Below are positions 1 through 13,200 of a DNA stretch of 64,000 bases, piece by piece; position 1 is the stretch's first letter; every line of letters begins with the position of its first letter. The DNA is taken from NCBI RefSeq assembly GCF_050948175.1, contig NW_027490109.1, forward strand, positions 1,798,001-1,862,000, written 5' to 3'. The stretch is from Xylocopa sonorina (taxonomy: Eukaryota > Arthropoda > Insecta > Hymenoptera > Apidae). The notes beneath the pieces were generated by a model, which was given only the letters and a program-made list of their open reading frames with translations, ran no database searches and was not told where the DNA came from. A program made the translations under genes and the position numbers.

Positions 1-36
1 ATGCATAACACTTCGCAATGAATATTATATCTTATC

Positions 37-2473
37 ATGAAACATAGATATGAGATGCAATATCTCGTTTTAAGAAGCATTAGAACTCTATCCCTACGAT
101 ACGTAGACATCTGCAAACGCTATTTCCTTGCAAGGAAGTGTCGCATTTACATTCATTTGAAGTGTAGACGAGGAATACATAACACTTCGCACATCATATT
201 ATATCTTACCATGAAACATAGAAATGAGATGCGATATCGCGTTTTAAGAAGCATTAGAACACTATTGCTACGATAGGTAGAAATTTGCAAACGCTATTTC
301 CTTACAAGGAAGTGTCGCATTTACATTCGTTTGCAGTGTAGACGAGGAATACATAACACATCGCAAATCATATTATATCTTACCATGAAACATGGAAATG
401 AGTTGCGATATCGCGTTTAAAGAATCATAAGAACACTATTGCTACGATACCTAGACATCTGCAGACGCTATTTCCTTGCAAGGAAGTGTCGCATTTACAT
501 TCATTTGAAGTGTAGACGAGGAATACATGACACTTCGCAAATCATATTATATCTTACCATGAAACATAGAAATGAGATGCGATATCGCGATTTAAGAAGC
601 ATTAGAACTCTATTGCTACGATAGGTAGAAATTTGCAGACGCTATTTCCTAGCGAGGAAGTGTCGCATTTACATTCATTTGAAGTGTAGACGAGGGATAC
701 ATGACACTTCGCAAATCATATTATATCTTACCATGAAACATAGATAAGAGATGCAATATCTCTTTTTTAAGAAGCATTTGAACTCTATTGCTTCGATACG
801 TAGACATCTGCAAACGCTATTTCCTAGCAAGGAAGTGTCGCATTTACATTGATTTGAAGTGTAGGCGAGGATTACATAACACTTCACAATGAATATTACA
901 TCTTATCATGAAACATAGAAATGAGATGCGATATCTTGTTTTAAGAAGCATTTGAACACTATTGCTTCGATACGTAGACATCTGCAAACGCTATTTCCTA
1001 GCAACGAAGTGTCGCATTTACATTCATTTGAAGTGTAGACGAGGACTAAATAACACTTCGCAAATCATATTATATCTTACCATGAAACATAGAAATGAGA
1101 TGCGATATCGCGTTTTAAGAGCCATTAGAACTCTATTGCTACGATACCTATACATCAGCAGACGCTATTTCCTAGCAAGGTAGTGTCGCATTTACATTCA
1201 TTTGAAGTGTAGACGAGGAATACATAACACTTCGCACATCATATTATATCTTACCATGAAACATAGAAATGAGATGCGATATCGCGTTTTAAGAAGCATT
1301 AGAACACTATTGCTACGATAGGTAGAACTTTGCAAACGCTATTTCCTTGCAAGGAAGTGTCGCATTTACATTCGTTTGCAGTGTAGACGAGGAATACATA
1401 ACACATCGCAAATCATATTATATCTTACCATGAAACATGGAAATGAGTTGCGATATCGCGTTTTAAGAATCATAAGAACTCTATTGCTACGATACCTAGA
1501 CATCTGCAGACGCTATTTCCTTGCAAGGAAGTGTCGCATTTACATTCATTTGAAGTGTAGACGAGGAATACATGACACTTCGCAAATCATATTATATCTT
1601 ACCATGAAACATAGAAATGAGATGCGATATCGCGTTTTAAGAGCCATTAGAACACTATTGCTACGATACCTATACATCTGCAGACGCTATTTCCTAGCAA
1701 GGTAGTGTCGCATTTACATTCATTTGAAGTGTAGACGAGGAATACATAACACATCGCAAATCATATTATATCTTACCATGAAACATAGAAATGAGATGCG
1801 ATATCGCGTTTTAGGAATCATATGAACTCTATTGCTTCGATACGTAGACATCTGCAATCGCTATTTCCTTGCAAGGAAGTGTCGCATTTACATTCATTTG
1901 AAGTGTAGACGAGGAATACATAACACTTCGCAAATCATATTATATCTTACCATGAAACATAGAAATGAGATGCGATATCGCGTTTTAAGTAGCATTAGAA
2001 CTCTATTGCTACGATACCTAGACATCTGCAAACGCTATTTCCTTGCAAGGTAGTATCGCATTTACATTCATTTGAAGTGTAGACGTGAAATACATGACAC
2101 TTCGCAAATCATATTATATCTTACCATGAAACATAGAAATGAGATGCGATATCGCGTTTTAAGAAGCATTAGAATTCTATTGCTACGATACGTAGACATC
2201 TGCAAACGCTATTTCCTAGCGAGGAAGTGACGCATTCACATTCATTTGAAGTATAGACGAGGAATACATAATACGTCGCGAATCATATTATATCTTACCA
2301 TGAAACATAGAAATGAGATGCGATATCGCGTTTTAAGAATCATAAGAACTCTATTGCTACGATACGTAGACATCTGCAAAAACAATTTCCTTACAAGGAA
2401 GTGTCGCATTTACATTGATTTGAATCGTAGACGAGGAATGCATAACACTTCGCAATGAATATTATATCTTATC
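37..2473 (+). repeat. HOR copy 1 of the 2263-bp family (14 monomers)
   Basis: First copy of the unit that is repeated at 2474, 4737 and 7000. It is 2437 bp long (14 x 174 + 1), one monomer longer than the later copies. The extra monomer lies between about 237 and 410. It has the variants CGATAGGTAGAAATTTGC and TTCGTTTGCAGTG, which otherwise occur once per unit near 1320-1380. The later copies look like this one with a single monomer removed at a chimeric junction. Confidence 0.85.
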
Positions 2474-4736
2474 ATGAAACATAGATATGAGATGCAATAT
2501 CTCGTTTTAAGAAGCATTAGAACTCTATCCCTACGATACGTAGACATCTGCAAACGCTATTTCCTTGCAAGGAAGTGTCGCATTTACATTCATTTGAAGT
2601 GTAGACGAGGAATACATAACACTTCGCACATCATATTATATCTTACCATGAAGCATAGAAATGAGTTGCGATATCGCGTTTTAAGAATCATAAGAACTCT
2701 ATTGCTGCGATACCTAGACATCTGCAGACGCTATTTCCTTGCAAGGAAGTGTCGCATTTACATTCATTTGAAGTGTAGACGAGGAATACATGACACTTCG
2801 CAAATCATATTATATCTTACCATGAAACATAGAAATGAGATGCGATATCGCGTTTTAAGAAGCATTAGAACTCTATTGCTACGATAGGTAGACATTTGCA
2901 GACGCTATTTCCTAGCGAGGAAGTGTCGCATTTACATTCATTTGAAGTGTAGACGAGGAATACATGACACTTCGCAAATCATATTATATCTTACCATGAA
3001 ACATAGATAAGAGATGCAATATCTCTTTTTTAAGAAGCATTTGAACTCTATTGCTTCGATACGTAGACATCTGCAAACGCTATTTCCTAGCAAGGAAGTG
3101 TCGCATTTACATTGATTTGAAGTGTAGGCGAGGATTACATAACACTTCGCAATGAATATTACATCTTATCATGAAACATAGAAATGAGATGCGATATCTT
3201 GTTTTAAGAAGCATTTGAACTCTATTGCTTCGATACGTAGACATCTGCAAACGCTATTTCCTAGCAACGAAGTGTCGCATTTACATTCATTTGAAGTGTA
3301 GACGAGGACTAAATAACACTTCGCAAATCATATTATATCTTACCATGAAACATAGAAATGAGATGCGATATCGCGTTTTAAGAGCCATTAGAACTCTATT
3401 GCTACGATACCTATACATCAGCAGACGCTATTTCCTAGCAAGGTAGTGTCGCATTTACATTCATTTGAAGTGTAGACGAGGAATACATAACACTTCGCAC
3501 ATCATATTATATCTTACCATGAAACATAGAAATGAGATGCGATATCGCGTTTTAAGAAGCATTAGAACACTATTGCTACGATAGGTAGAACTTTGCAAAC
3601 GCTATTTCCTTGCAAGGAAGTGTCGCATTTACATTCGTTTGCAGTGTAGACGAGGAATACATAACACATCGCAAATCATATTATATCTTACCATGAAACA
3701 TGGAAATGAGTTGCGATATCGCGTTTTAAGAATCATAAGAACTCTATTGCTACGATACCTAGACATCTGCAGACGCTATTTCCTTGCAAGGAAGTGTCGC
3801 ATTTACATTCATTTGAAGTGTAGACGAGGAATACATGACACTTCGCAAATCATATTATATCTTACCATGAAACATAGAAATGAGATGCGATATCGCGTTT
3901 TAAGAGCCATTAGAACACTATTGCTACGATACCTATACATCTGCAGACGCTATTTCCTAGCAAGGTAGTGTCGCATTTACATTCATTTGAAGTGTAGACG
4001 AGGAATACATAACACTTCGCAAATCATATTATATCTTACCATGAAACATAGAAATGAGATGCGATATCGCGTTTTAGGAATCATATGAACTCTATTGCTT
4101 CGATACGTAGACATCTGCAATCGCTATTTCCTTGCAAGGAAGTGTCGCATTTACATTCATTTGAAGTGTAGACGAGGAATACATAACACTTCGCAAATCA
4201 TATTATATCTTACCATGAAACATAGAAATGAGATGCGATATCGCGTTTTAAGTAGCATTAGAACTCTATTGCTACGATACCTAGACATCTGCAAACGCTA
4301 TTTCCTTGCAAGGTAGTATCGCATTTACATTCATTTGAAGTGTAGACGTGAAATACATGACACTTCGCAAATCATATTATATCTTACCATGAAACATAGA
4401 AATGAGATGCGATATCGCGTTTTAAGAAGCATTAGAATTCTATTGCTGCGATACGTAGACATCTGCAAACGCTATTTCCTAGCGAGGAAGTGACGCATTC
4501 ACATTCATTTGAAGTATAGACGAGGAATACATAATACGTCGCGAATCATATTATATCTTACCATGAAACATAGAAATGAGATGCGATATCGCGTTTTAAG
4601 AATCATAAGAACTCTATTGCTACGATACGTAGACATCTGCAAAAACAATTTCCTTACAAGGAAGTGTCGCATTTACATTGATTTGAATCGTAGACGAGGA
4701 ATGCATAACACTTCGCAATGAATATTATATCTTATC
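2474..4736 (+). repeat. HOR copy 2, 2263 bp (13 monomers + 1 nt)
   Basis: Complete 13-monomer unit of 2263 bp. The one extra nucleotide relative to 13 x 174 sits in a T6 run at 3026-3031, where other monomers have GTTTT. The satellite frame therefore shifts by one in every HOR copy. I saw only scattered substitutions against the next copy, for example at the positions equivalent to 3078 and 3495, which indicates recent amplification. Confidence 0.9.
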
Positions 4737-6999
4737 ATGAAACATAGATATGAGATGCAATATCTCGTTTTAAGAAGCATTAGAACTCTATCCCTACGAT
4801 ACGTAGACATCTGCAAACGCTATTTCCTTGCAAGGAAGTGTCGCATTTACATTCATTTGAAGTGTAGACGAGGAATACATAACACTTCGCACATCATATT
4901 ATATCTTACCATGAAACATAGAAATGAGTTGCGATATCGCGTTTTAAGAATCATAAGAACTCTATTGCTGCGATACCTAGACATCTGCAGACGCTATTTC
5001 CTTGCAAGGAAGTGTCGCATTTACATTCATTTGAAGTGTAGACGAGGAATACATGACACTTCGCAAATCATATTATATCTTACCATGAAACATAGAAATG
5101 AGATGCGATATCGCGTTTTAAGAAGCATTAGAACTCTATTGCTACGATAGGTAGACATTTGCAGACGCTATTTCCTAGCGAGGAAGTGTCGCATTTACAT
5201 TCATTTGAAGTGTAGACGAGGAATACATGACACTTCGCAAATCATATTATATCTTACCATGAAACATAGATAAGAGATGCAATATCTCTTTTTTAAGAAG
5301 CATTTGAACTCTATTGCTTCGATACGTAGACATCTGCAAACGTTATTTCCTAGCAAGGAAGTGTCGCATTTACATTGATTTGAAGTGTAGGCGAGGATTA
5401 CATAACACTTCGCAATGAATATTACATCTTATCATGAAACATAGAAATGAGATGCGATATCTTGTTTTAAGAAGCATTTGAACTCTATTGCTTCGATACG
5501 TAGACATCTGCAAACGCTATTTCCTAGCAACGAAGTGTCGCATTTACATTCATTTGAAGTGTAGACGAGGACTAAATAACACTTCGCAAATCATATTATA
5601 TCTTACCATGAAACATAGAAATGAGATGCGATATCGCGTTTTAAGAGCCATTAGAACTCTATTGCTACGATACCTATACATCAGCAGACGCTATTTCCTA
5701 GCAAGGTAGTGTCGCATTTACATTCATTTGAAGTGTAGACGAGGAATACATAACACTTGGCACATCATATTATATCTTACCATGAAACATAGAAATGAGA
5801 TGCGATATCGCGTTTTAAGAAGCATTAGAACACTATTGCTACGATAGGTAGAACTTTGCAAACGCTATTTCCTTGCAAGGAAGTGTCGCATTTACATTCG
5901 TTTGCAGTGTAGACGAGGAATACATAACACATCGCAAATCATATTATATCTTACCATGAAACATGGAAATGAGTTGCGATATCGCGTTTTAAGAATCATA
6001 AGAACTCTATTGCTACGATACCTAGACATCTGCAGACGCTATTTCCTTGCAAGGAAGTGTCGCATTTACATTCATTTGAAGTGTAGACGAGGAATACATG
6101 ACACTTCGCAAATCATATTATATCTTACCATGAAACATAGAAATGAGATGCGATATCGCGTTTTAAGAGCCATTAGAACACTATTGCTACGATACCTATA
6201 CATCTGCAGACGCTATTTCCTAGCAAGGTAGTGTCGCATTTACATTCATTTGAAGTGTAGACGAGGAATACATAACACTTCGCAAATCATATTATATCTT
6301 ACCATGAAACATAGAAATGAGATGCGATATCGCGTTTTAGGAATCATATGAACTCTATTGCTTCGATACGTAGACATCTGCAATCGCTATTTCCTTGCAA
6401 GGAAGTGTCGCATTTACATTCATTTGAAGTGTAGACGAGGAATACATAACACTTCGCAAATCATATTATATCTTACCATGAAACATAGAAATGAGATGCG
6501 ATATCGCGTTTTAAGTAGCATTAGAACTCTATTGCTACGATACCTAGACATCTGCAAACGCTATTTCCTTGCAAGGTAGTATCGCATTTACATTCATTTG
6601 AAGTGTAGACGTGAAATACATGACACTTCGCAAATCATATTATATCTTACCATGAAACATAGAAATGAGATGCGATATCGCGTTTTAAGAAGCATTAGAA
6701 TTCTATTGCTGCGATACGTAGACGTCTGCAAACGCTATTTCCTAGCGAGGAAGTGACGCATTCACATTCATTTGAAGTATAGACGAGGAATACATAATAC
6801 GTCGCGAATCATATTATATCTTACCATGAAACATAGAAATGAGATGCGATATCGCGTTTTAAGAATCATAAGAACTCTATTGCTACGATACGTAGACATC
6901 TGCAAAAACAATTTCCTTACAAGGAAGTGTCGCATTTACATTGATTTGAATCGTAGACGAGGAATGCATAACACTTCGCAATGAATATTATATCTTATC
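4737..6999 (+). repeat. HOR copy 3, 2263 bp (13 monomers + 1 nt)
   Basis: Complete unit, nearly identical to 2474-4736. The differences seen include CGTTATTTCC at about 5341 and CACTTGGCAC at about 5756, each a single substitution. It carries the same T6 run and the same internal order of diagnostic stops and variants. Confidence 0.9.
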
Positions 7000-8386
7000 A
7001 TGAAACATAGATATGAGATGCAATATCTCGTTTTAAGAAGCATCAGAACTCTATCCCTACGATACGTAGACATCTGCAAACGCTATTTCCTTGCAAGGAA
7101 GTGTCGCATTTACATTCATTTGAAGTGTAGACGAGGAATACATAACACTTCGCACATCATATTATATCTTACCATGAAACATAGAAATGAGTTGCGATAT
7201 CGCGTTTTAAGAATCATAAGAACTCTATTGCTGCGATACCTAGACATCTGCAGACGCTATTTCCTTGCAAGGAAGTGTCGCATTTACATTCATTTGAAGT
7301 GTAGACGAGGAATACATGACACTTCGCAAATCATATTATATCTTACCATGAAACATAGAAATGAGATGCGATATCGCGTTTTATGAAGCATTAGAACTCT
7401 ATTGCTACGATAGGTAGACATTTGCAGACGCTATTTCCTAGCGAGGAAGTGTCGCATTTACATTCATTTGAAGTGTAGACGAGGAATACATGACACTTCG
7501 CAAATCATATTATATCTTACCATGAAACATAGATAAGAGATGCAATATCTCTTTTTTAAGAAGCATTTGAACTCTATTGCTTCGATACGTAGACATCTGC
7601 AAACGCTATTTCCTAGCAAGGAAGTGTCGCATTTACATTCATTTGAAGTGTAGGCGAGGAATACATAACACTTCGCAATGAATATTACATCTTATCATGA
7701 AACATAGAAATGAGATGCGATATCTTGTTTTAAGAAGCATTTGAACTCTATTGCTTCGATACGTAGACATCTGCAAACGCTATTTCCTAGCAACGAAGTG
7801 TCGCATTTACATTCATTTGAAGTGTAGACGAGGACTACATAACACTTCGCAAATCATACTATATCTTACCATGAAACATAGAAATGAGATGCGATATCGC
7901 GTTTTAAGAAGCATTAGAACTCTATTGCTACGATACCTAGACATCTGCAGACGCTATTTCCTGGAAAGGAAGTGTCGCAGTTACATTCATTTGAAGTGTA
8001 GACGAGGAATACATAACACTTCGCAAATCATATTACATCTTACCATGAAACATAGAAATGAGATGCGATATCGCGTTTTAAGAATCATAAGAACTCTATT
8101 GCAACGATACGTAGACATCTGCAAACGCTATTTCCTTGCAAGGAAGTGTCGCATTCACATTCATTTGATGTGTAGACGAGGAATACATAACACTTTGCAA
8201 ATCATATTATATCTTACCATGAAACATAGAAATGAGATGCGATATCGCGTTTTAAGAAGCATTAGGACTCTATTGCTACGATACGTAGACATCTGCAAAC
8301 GCTATTTCCTTGGAAGGAAGTGTTGCATTTACATTCATTTGAATCGTAGACGAGGAGTGCATATCATTTCGCAATGAATATTATAT
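7000..8386 (+). repeat. HOR copy 4, partial and diverging
   Basis: This copy follows copies 2-3 closely to about 7640. It then departs, for example with ACATTCATTTGAAGTG where copy 3 has ACATTGATTTGAAGTG, and loses the 2263-bp register by about 8.4 kb. It marks the edge of the homogenised 13-mer domain. It also contains a 208-codon open stretch (7751-8377) that I do not regard as a gene. Confidence 0.75.
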
Positions 8387-11300
8387 CTTATCATGAAACA
8401 TAGATATGAGATGCAATATCACGTTTTAAGAAGCATTTGAACTCTATTGCTACGATACGTAGACATCTGCAAACGCTATTTCCTTGCAAGGGAGTGTCGC
8501 ATTTACATTCATTTGAAGTGTAGACGAGGAATGCATAACACTTCGCAATGAATATTATATCTTACCATGAAACATATAAATGAGATGCGATATCGTGTTT
8601 TAAGGAGCATGAGAAATCTATTGCTACGATACGTAGATATCTGCAAACGCTATTTCCTTGGAAGGAAGTGTCGCATTTACATTTGAAGTGTAGACGAGGA
8701 ATATATAACACTTCGCAACGAATATTATACCTTACCATGAAACATAGAAATGAGATGCGATATCGCGTTTTAAGAATCATAAGAACTCTATTGCTACGAT
8801 ACGTAGACATCTGCAAACGCTATATCCTTGCAAGGAAGTGTCGCATTTACATTCATTTGATGTGTAGACGAGGAATACATAACACTTTGCAAATCATATT
8901 ATATCTTACCATGAAACATAGAAATGAGATGCGATATCGCGTTTTAAGAAGCATTAGAACTCTATTGCTACGATACGTAGACATCTGCAAACGCTATTTC
9001 CTTGGAAGGAAGTGTCGCATTTACATTTGAAGTGTAGACGAGGAATATATAACACTTCGCAACGAATATTATACCTTACCATGAAACATAGAAATTGATC
9101 CGATATCGCGTTTTAAGAATCATAAGAACTCTATTGCTACGATACGTAGACATCTGCAAACGCTATTTCCTTGCAAGAAAGTGTCGCATTTACATTAATT
9201 TGAAGTGTAGACGAGGAATACATAACAGTTCGCAAATCATATTATACCTTACCATGAAACATCGAAATGAGATGCGATATCGCGTTTTAAGAAGCAGCAG
9301 AAATCCATTGCTACTGTACGTAGACATCTGCAAACGCTATTTCCTTGCAAGAAAGTGTCGCATTTACATTCATTTGAATCGTGGACGAGGAATGCATAAC
9401 ACTTCGCAAATCATATTATATCTTACCATGAAACATAGATATGAGATGCAATATCTCGTTTTAAGAAGCATTTGAACTCTATTGCTTCGATACGTAGACA
9501 TCTGCAAACGCTATTTCCTTGCAAGGAAGTGCGCATTTACATTTAGTTGATGTGTAGACGGGGAATACATAACACTTCGCAAATCATATTATATCTTACC
9601 ATGAAACATAGAAATAAGATCCGATATCGCGTTTTAAGAATCATAAGAACTCTATTGCTACGATACGTAGACATCTGCAAACGCTATTTCCTTGCAAGGA
9701 TGTGTCGCATTTACATTCATTTGAAGTGTAGACGAGGAATACATAACACTTCGCAAATCATATTATATCTTACCATGAAACATAGAAATGAGATGCGATA
9801 TCGCGTTTTAAGAAGCATTAGAACTCTATTGCTACGATACCTAGACATCTGCAAACGCTATTTCCTTGCAAGGAAGTGTCACATTTACATTCATTTGAAG
9901 TGTAGACAAGGAATACATAACACTTCGCAAATCATATTATATCTTACCATGAAACATAGAAATAAGATCCGATATCGCGTTTTAAGAATCATAAGAACTC
10001 TATTGCTACGATACGTAGACATCTGCAAACGCTATTTCCTTGCAAGGAAGTGTCGCATTTACATTCATTTGAAGCGTGGACGAGGAATACATGACACTTC
10101 GCAAATCATATTATACCTTACCATGAAACATAGAAATTGATCCGATATCGCGTTTTAAGAACCATAGGAACTCTATTGCTACGATACGTAGACATCTGCA
10201 AACGCTATTTCCTTGCAGGGAAGTGTCGCATTTACATTAATTTGAAGTGTAGACGAGGAATACATGACACTTCGCAAATCATATTATAGTTCACCATGAA
10301 TCATAGAGGTGAGATGCGATATCGCGTTTTAAGAAGCAGCAGAAATCCATTGCTACGATACGTAGACATCTGCAAACGCTATTTCCTTGCAAGAAAGTGT
10401 CGCATTTACATTCATTTGAAGTGTAGACGAGGAATACATAACACTTCGCAAATCAAATTATACCTCACCATGAAACATAGAAGTGAGATGCGATATCGCG
10501 TTTTAAGAAGCATTTGAACCCTATTGCTTCGATACGTAGACATCTGCAAACGCTATTTCCTTGCAAGGAAGTGCGCATTTACATTTAGTTGATGTGTAGA
10601 CGGGGAATACATAACACTTCGCAAATCATATTATATCTTACCATGAAACATAGAAATAAGATCCGATATCGCGTTTTAAGAATCATAAGAACTCTATTGC
10701 TACGATACGTAGACATCTGCAAACGCTATTTCCTTGCAAGGATGTGTCGCATTTACATTCATTTGAAGTGTAGACGAGGAATACATAACTCTTCGCAAAT
10801 CATATTATATCTTACCATGAAACACAGAAATGAGATGCGATATCGCGTTTTAAGAAGCATTAGAACTCTATTGCTACGATACCTAGACATCTGCAAACGC
10901 TATTTCCTTGCAAGGAAGTGTCACATTTACATTCATTTGAAGTGTAGACAAGGAATACATAACACTTCGCAAATCATATTATATCTTACCATGAAACATA
11001 GAAATGAGAAGCGATATCGCGTTTTAAGAATCATAAGAACTCTATTGCTACGATACGTAGACATCTGCAAACGCTATTTCCTTGCAAAGAAGTGTCGCAT
11101 TTTCATTCATTTGAAGTGTAGACGAGGAATACATAACACTTCGCAAATCATATTATATCTTACCATGAAACATAGAAATGAGATCCGATATCGCGTTTTA
11201 AGAATCATAAGAACTCTATTGCTACGATACGTAGACATCTGCAAACGCTATTTCCTTGCAAGAAAGTGTCGCATTTACATTCATTTGAAGTGTAGACGAG

Positions 11301-13200
11301 GAATACATGACACTTCGCAAATCATATTATATCTTACCATGAATCATAGAAGTGAGATGCGATATCGCGTTTTAAGAAGCAGCAGAAATCCATTGCTACG
11401 ATACGTAGACATCTGCAAACGCTATTTCCTTGCAAGAAAGTGTCGCATTTACATTCATTTGAAGTGTAGACGAGGAAAACATAACACTTCGCAAATCATA
11501 TTATACCTTACCATGAAACATAGAAATGAGATGCGATATCGCGTTTTAAGAACCATAAGAACTCTATTGCTACGATACGTAGACATCTGCAAACGCTATT
11601 TCCTTGCAAAGAAGTGTCGCATTTACATTCATTTGAAGTGTAGACGAGGAATACATAACACTTAGCAAATCATATTATATCTTACCATGAAACATAGAAA
11701 TGAGACGCGATATCGCGTTTTAAGAAGCATTAGAACTCCATTGCTACGATACCTAGACATCTGCAGACGCTATATCCTAGCAAGGATGTGTCGCATTTAC
11801 ATTCATTTGAAGTGTAGACGGGGAATACATGACACTTCGCAAATCATATAATATCTTACCATGAAACGTAGAAATGAGATGCGATATCCCGTTTTAAGAA
11901 TCATAAGAACTCTATTGCTACGATACGTAGACATCTGCAAACGCTATTTCCTTGCAAGGAAGTGTCGCATTTACATTCATTTGAATCGTAGACGAGGAAT
12001 ACATAACACTTCGCAAATCATATTATATCTTACCATGAAACGTAGAAATGAGATGCGATATCGCGTTTTAAGAAGTATTGGAACTCTATTGCTACGATAC
12101 GTAGACATCTGCAAACGCTATTTCCTTGCAAGGAAGTGTCGCATTTACATTCATTTGAATCGTAGACGAGGAATGCATAACACTTCGCAATGAATATTAT
12201 ATCTTATCATGAAACATAGATATGAGATGCAATATCTCGTTTTAAGAAGCATTTGAACTCTATTGCTTCGATACGTAGACATCTGCAAACGCTATTTCCT
12301 TGCAAGGAAGTGTCGCACTCACATTCATTTGAAGTGTAGACGAGGAATACATAACACTTCGCAAATCATATTATATCTTACCATGAAACATAGACATGAG
12401 ATCCGTTATCGCGTTTTAAGAATCATATGAACTCTATTGCTACGATACGTAGACATCTGCAAACGCTATTTCCTTGCAGGGAAGTGTCGCATTTACATTC
12501 ATTTGAAGTGTAGACGAGGAATACATGACACTTCGCAAATCATATTATATCTTACCATGAAACATAGAAATGAGATGCGATATCGCGTTTTAAGAAGCAG
12601 CAGAAATCCATTGCTACGATACGTAGACATCTGCAAACGCTATTTCCTTGCAAGGAAGTGTCGCATTTACGTTCATTTGAATCGTAGACGAGGAATGCAT
12701 AACACTTCGCAATGAATATTATATCTTATCATGAAACATAGATATGAGATGCGATATCGCGTTTTAAGAATCATACGAACTCTATTGCTACGATACGTAG
12801 ACATCTGCAAACACTATTTCCTTGCAAGGAAGTGTCGCATTTACATTCATTTGAAGTGCAGACAAGGAATACATAACACTTCGCAAATCATATTATATCT
12901 TACCATGAAACATAGGAATGAGATCCGATATCGCGTTGTAAGAATCATAAGAACTCTATTGCTACGATACGTAGACATCTGCAAACGCTATTTCCTTGCA
13001 GGGAAGTGTCGCATTTACATTCATTTGAAGTGTAGACGAGGAATACATAACACTTCGCAAATCATATTATATCCTACCATGAAACATAGAAATGAGATGC
13101 GATATCGCGTTTTAAGAAGCATTAGAACTCTATTGTTACGATACGTAGACATCTGCAAACGCTATTTCCTTGCAAGGAAGTGTCGCATTTCGTTCATTTG
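8387..13200 (+). repeat. Satellite domain with ~1042-bp (6-mer) HOR and small-deletion monomers
   Basis: Monomers here are mostly type B. The segment starting near 9547 recurs at 10589, 1042 bp apart (6 x 174 minus 2), sharing a 1-nt deletion (GGAAGTGCGCATTT) and the variant GTTGATGTGTAGACGGGG. Two monomers 344 bp apart (8678 and 9022) share a 4-bp deletion (GCATTTACATTTGAAG). An identical 1-nt deletion (GAAATTGATCCG) is shared at about 9095 and 10135. These shared indels show that blocks were copied after the mutations arose. Confidence 0.8.

Noticed and set aside
675..887. Minus-strand ORFs in the satellite (675-887, 8562-8816)
   Set aside because: They are chance openings opposite the repeat. 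They are short, not repeated in other monomers and have no recognisable features.
7751..8377. Satellite open frames (dozens of 60-403 codons on the plus strand) as real genes
   Set aside because: They are different windows on the same 58-codon repeat frame. They mostly start at TTG inside the monomer and are closed by recurrent stop alleles and amplified frameshifts. No domain or promoter is visible.
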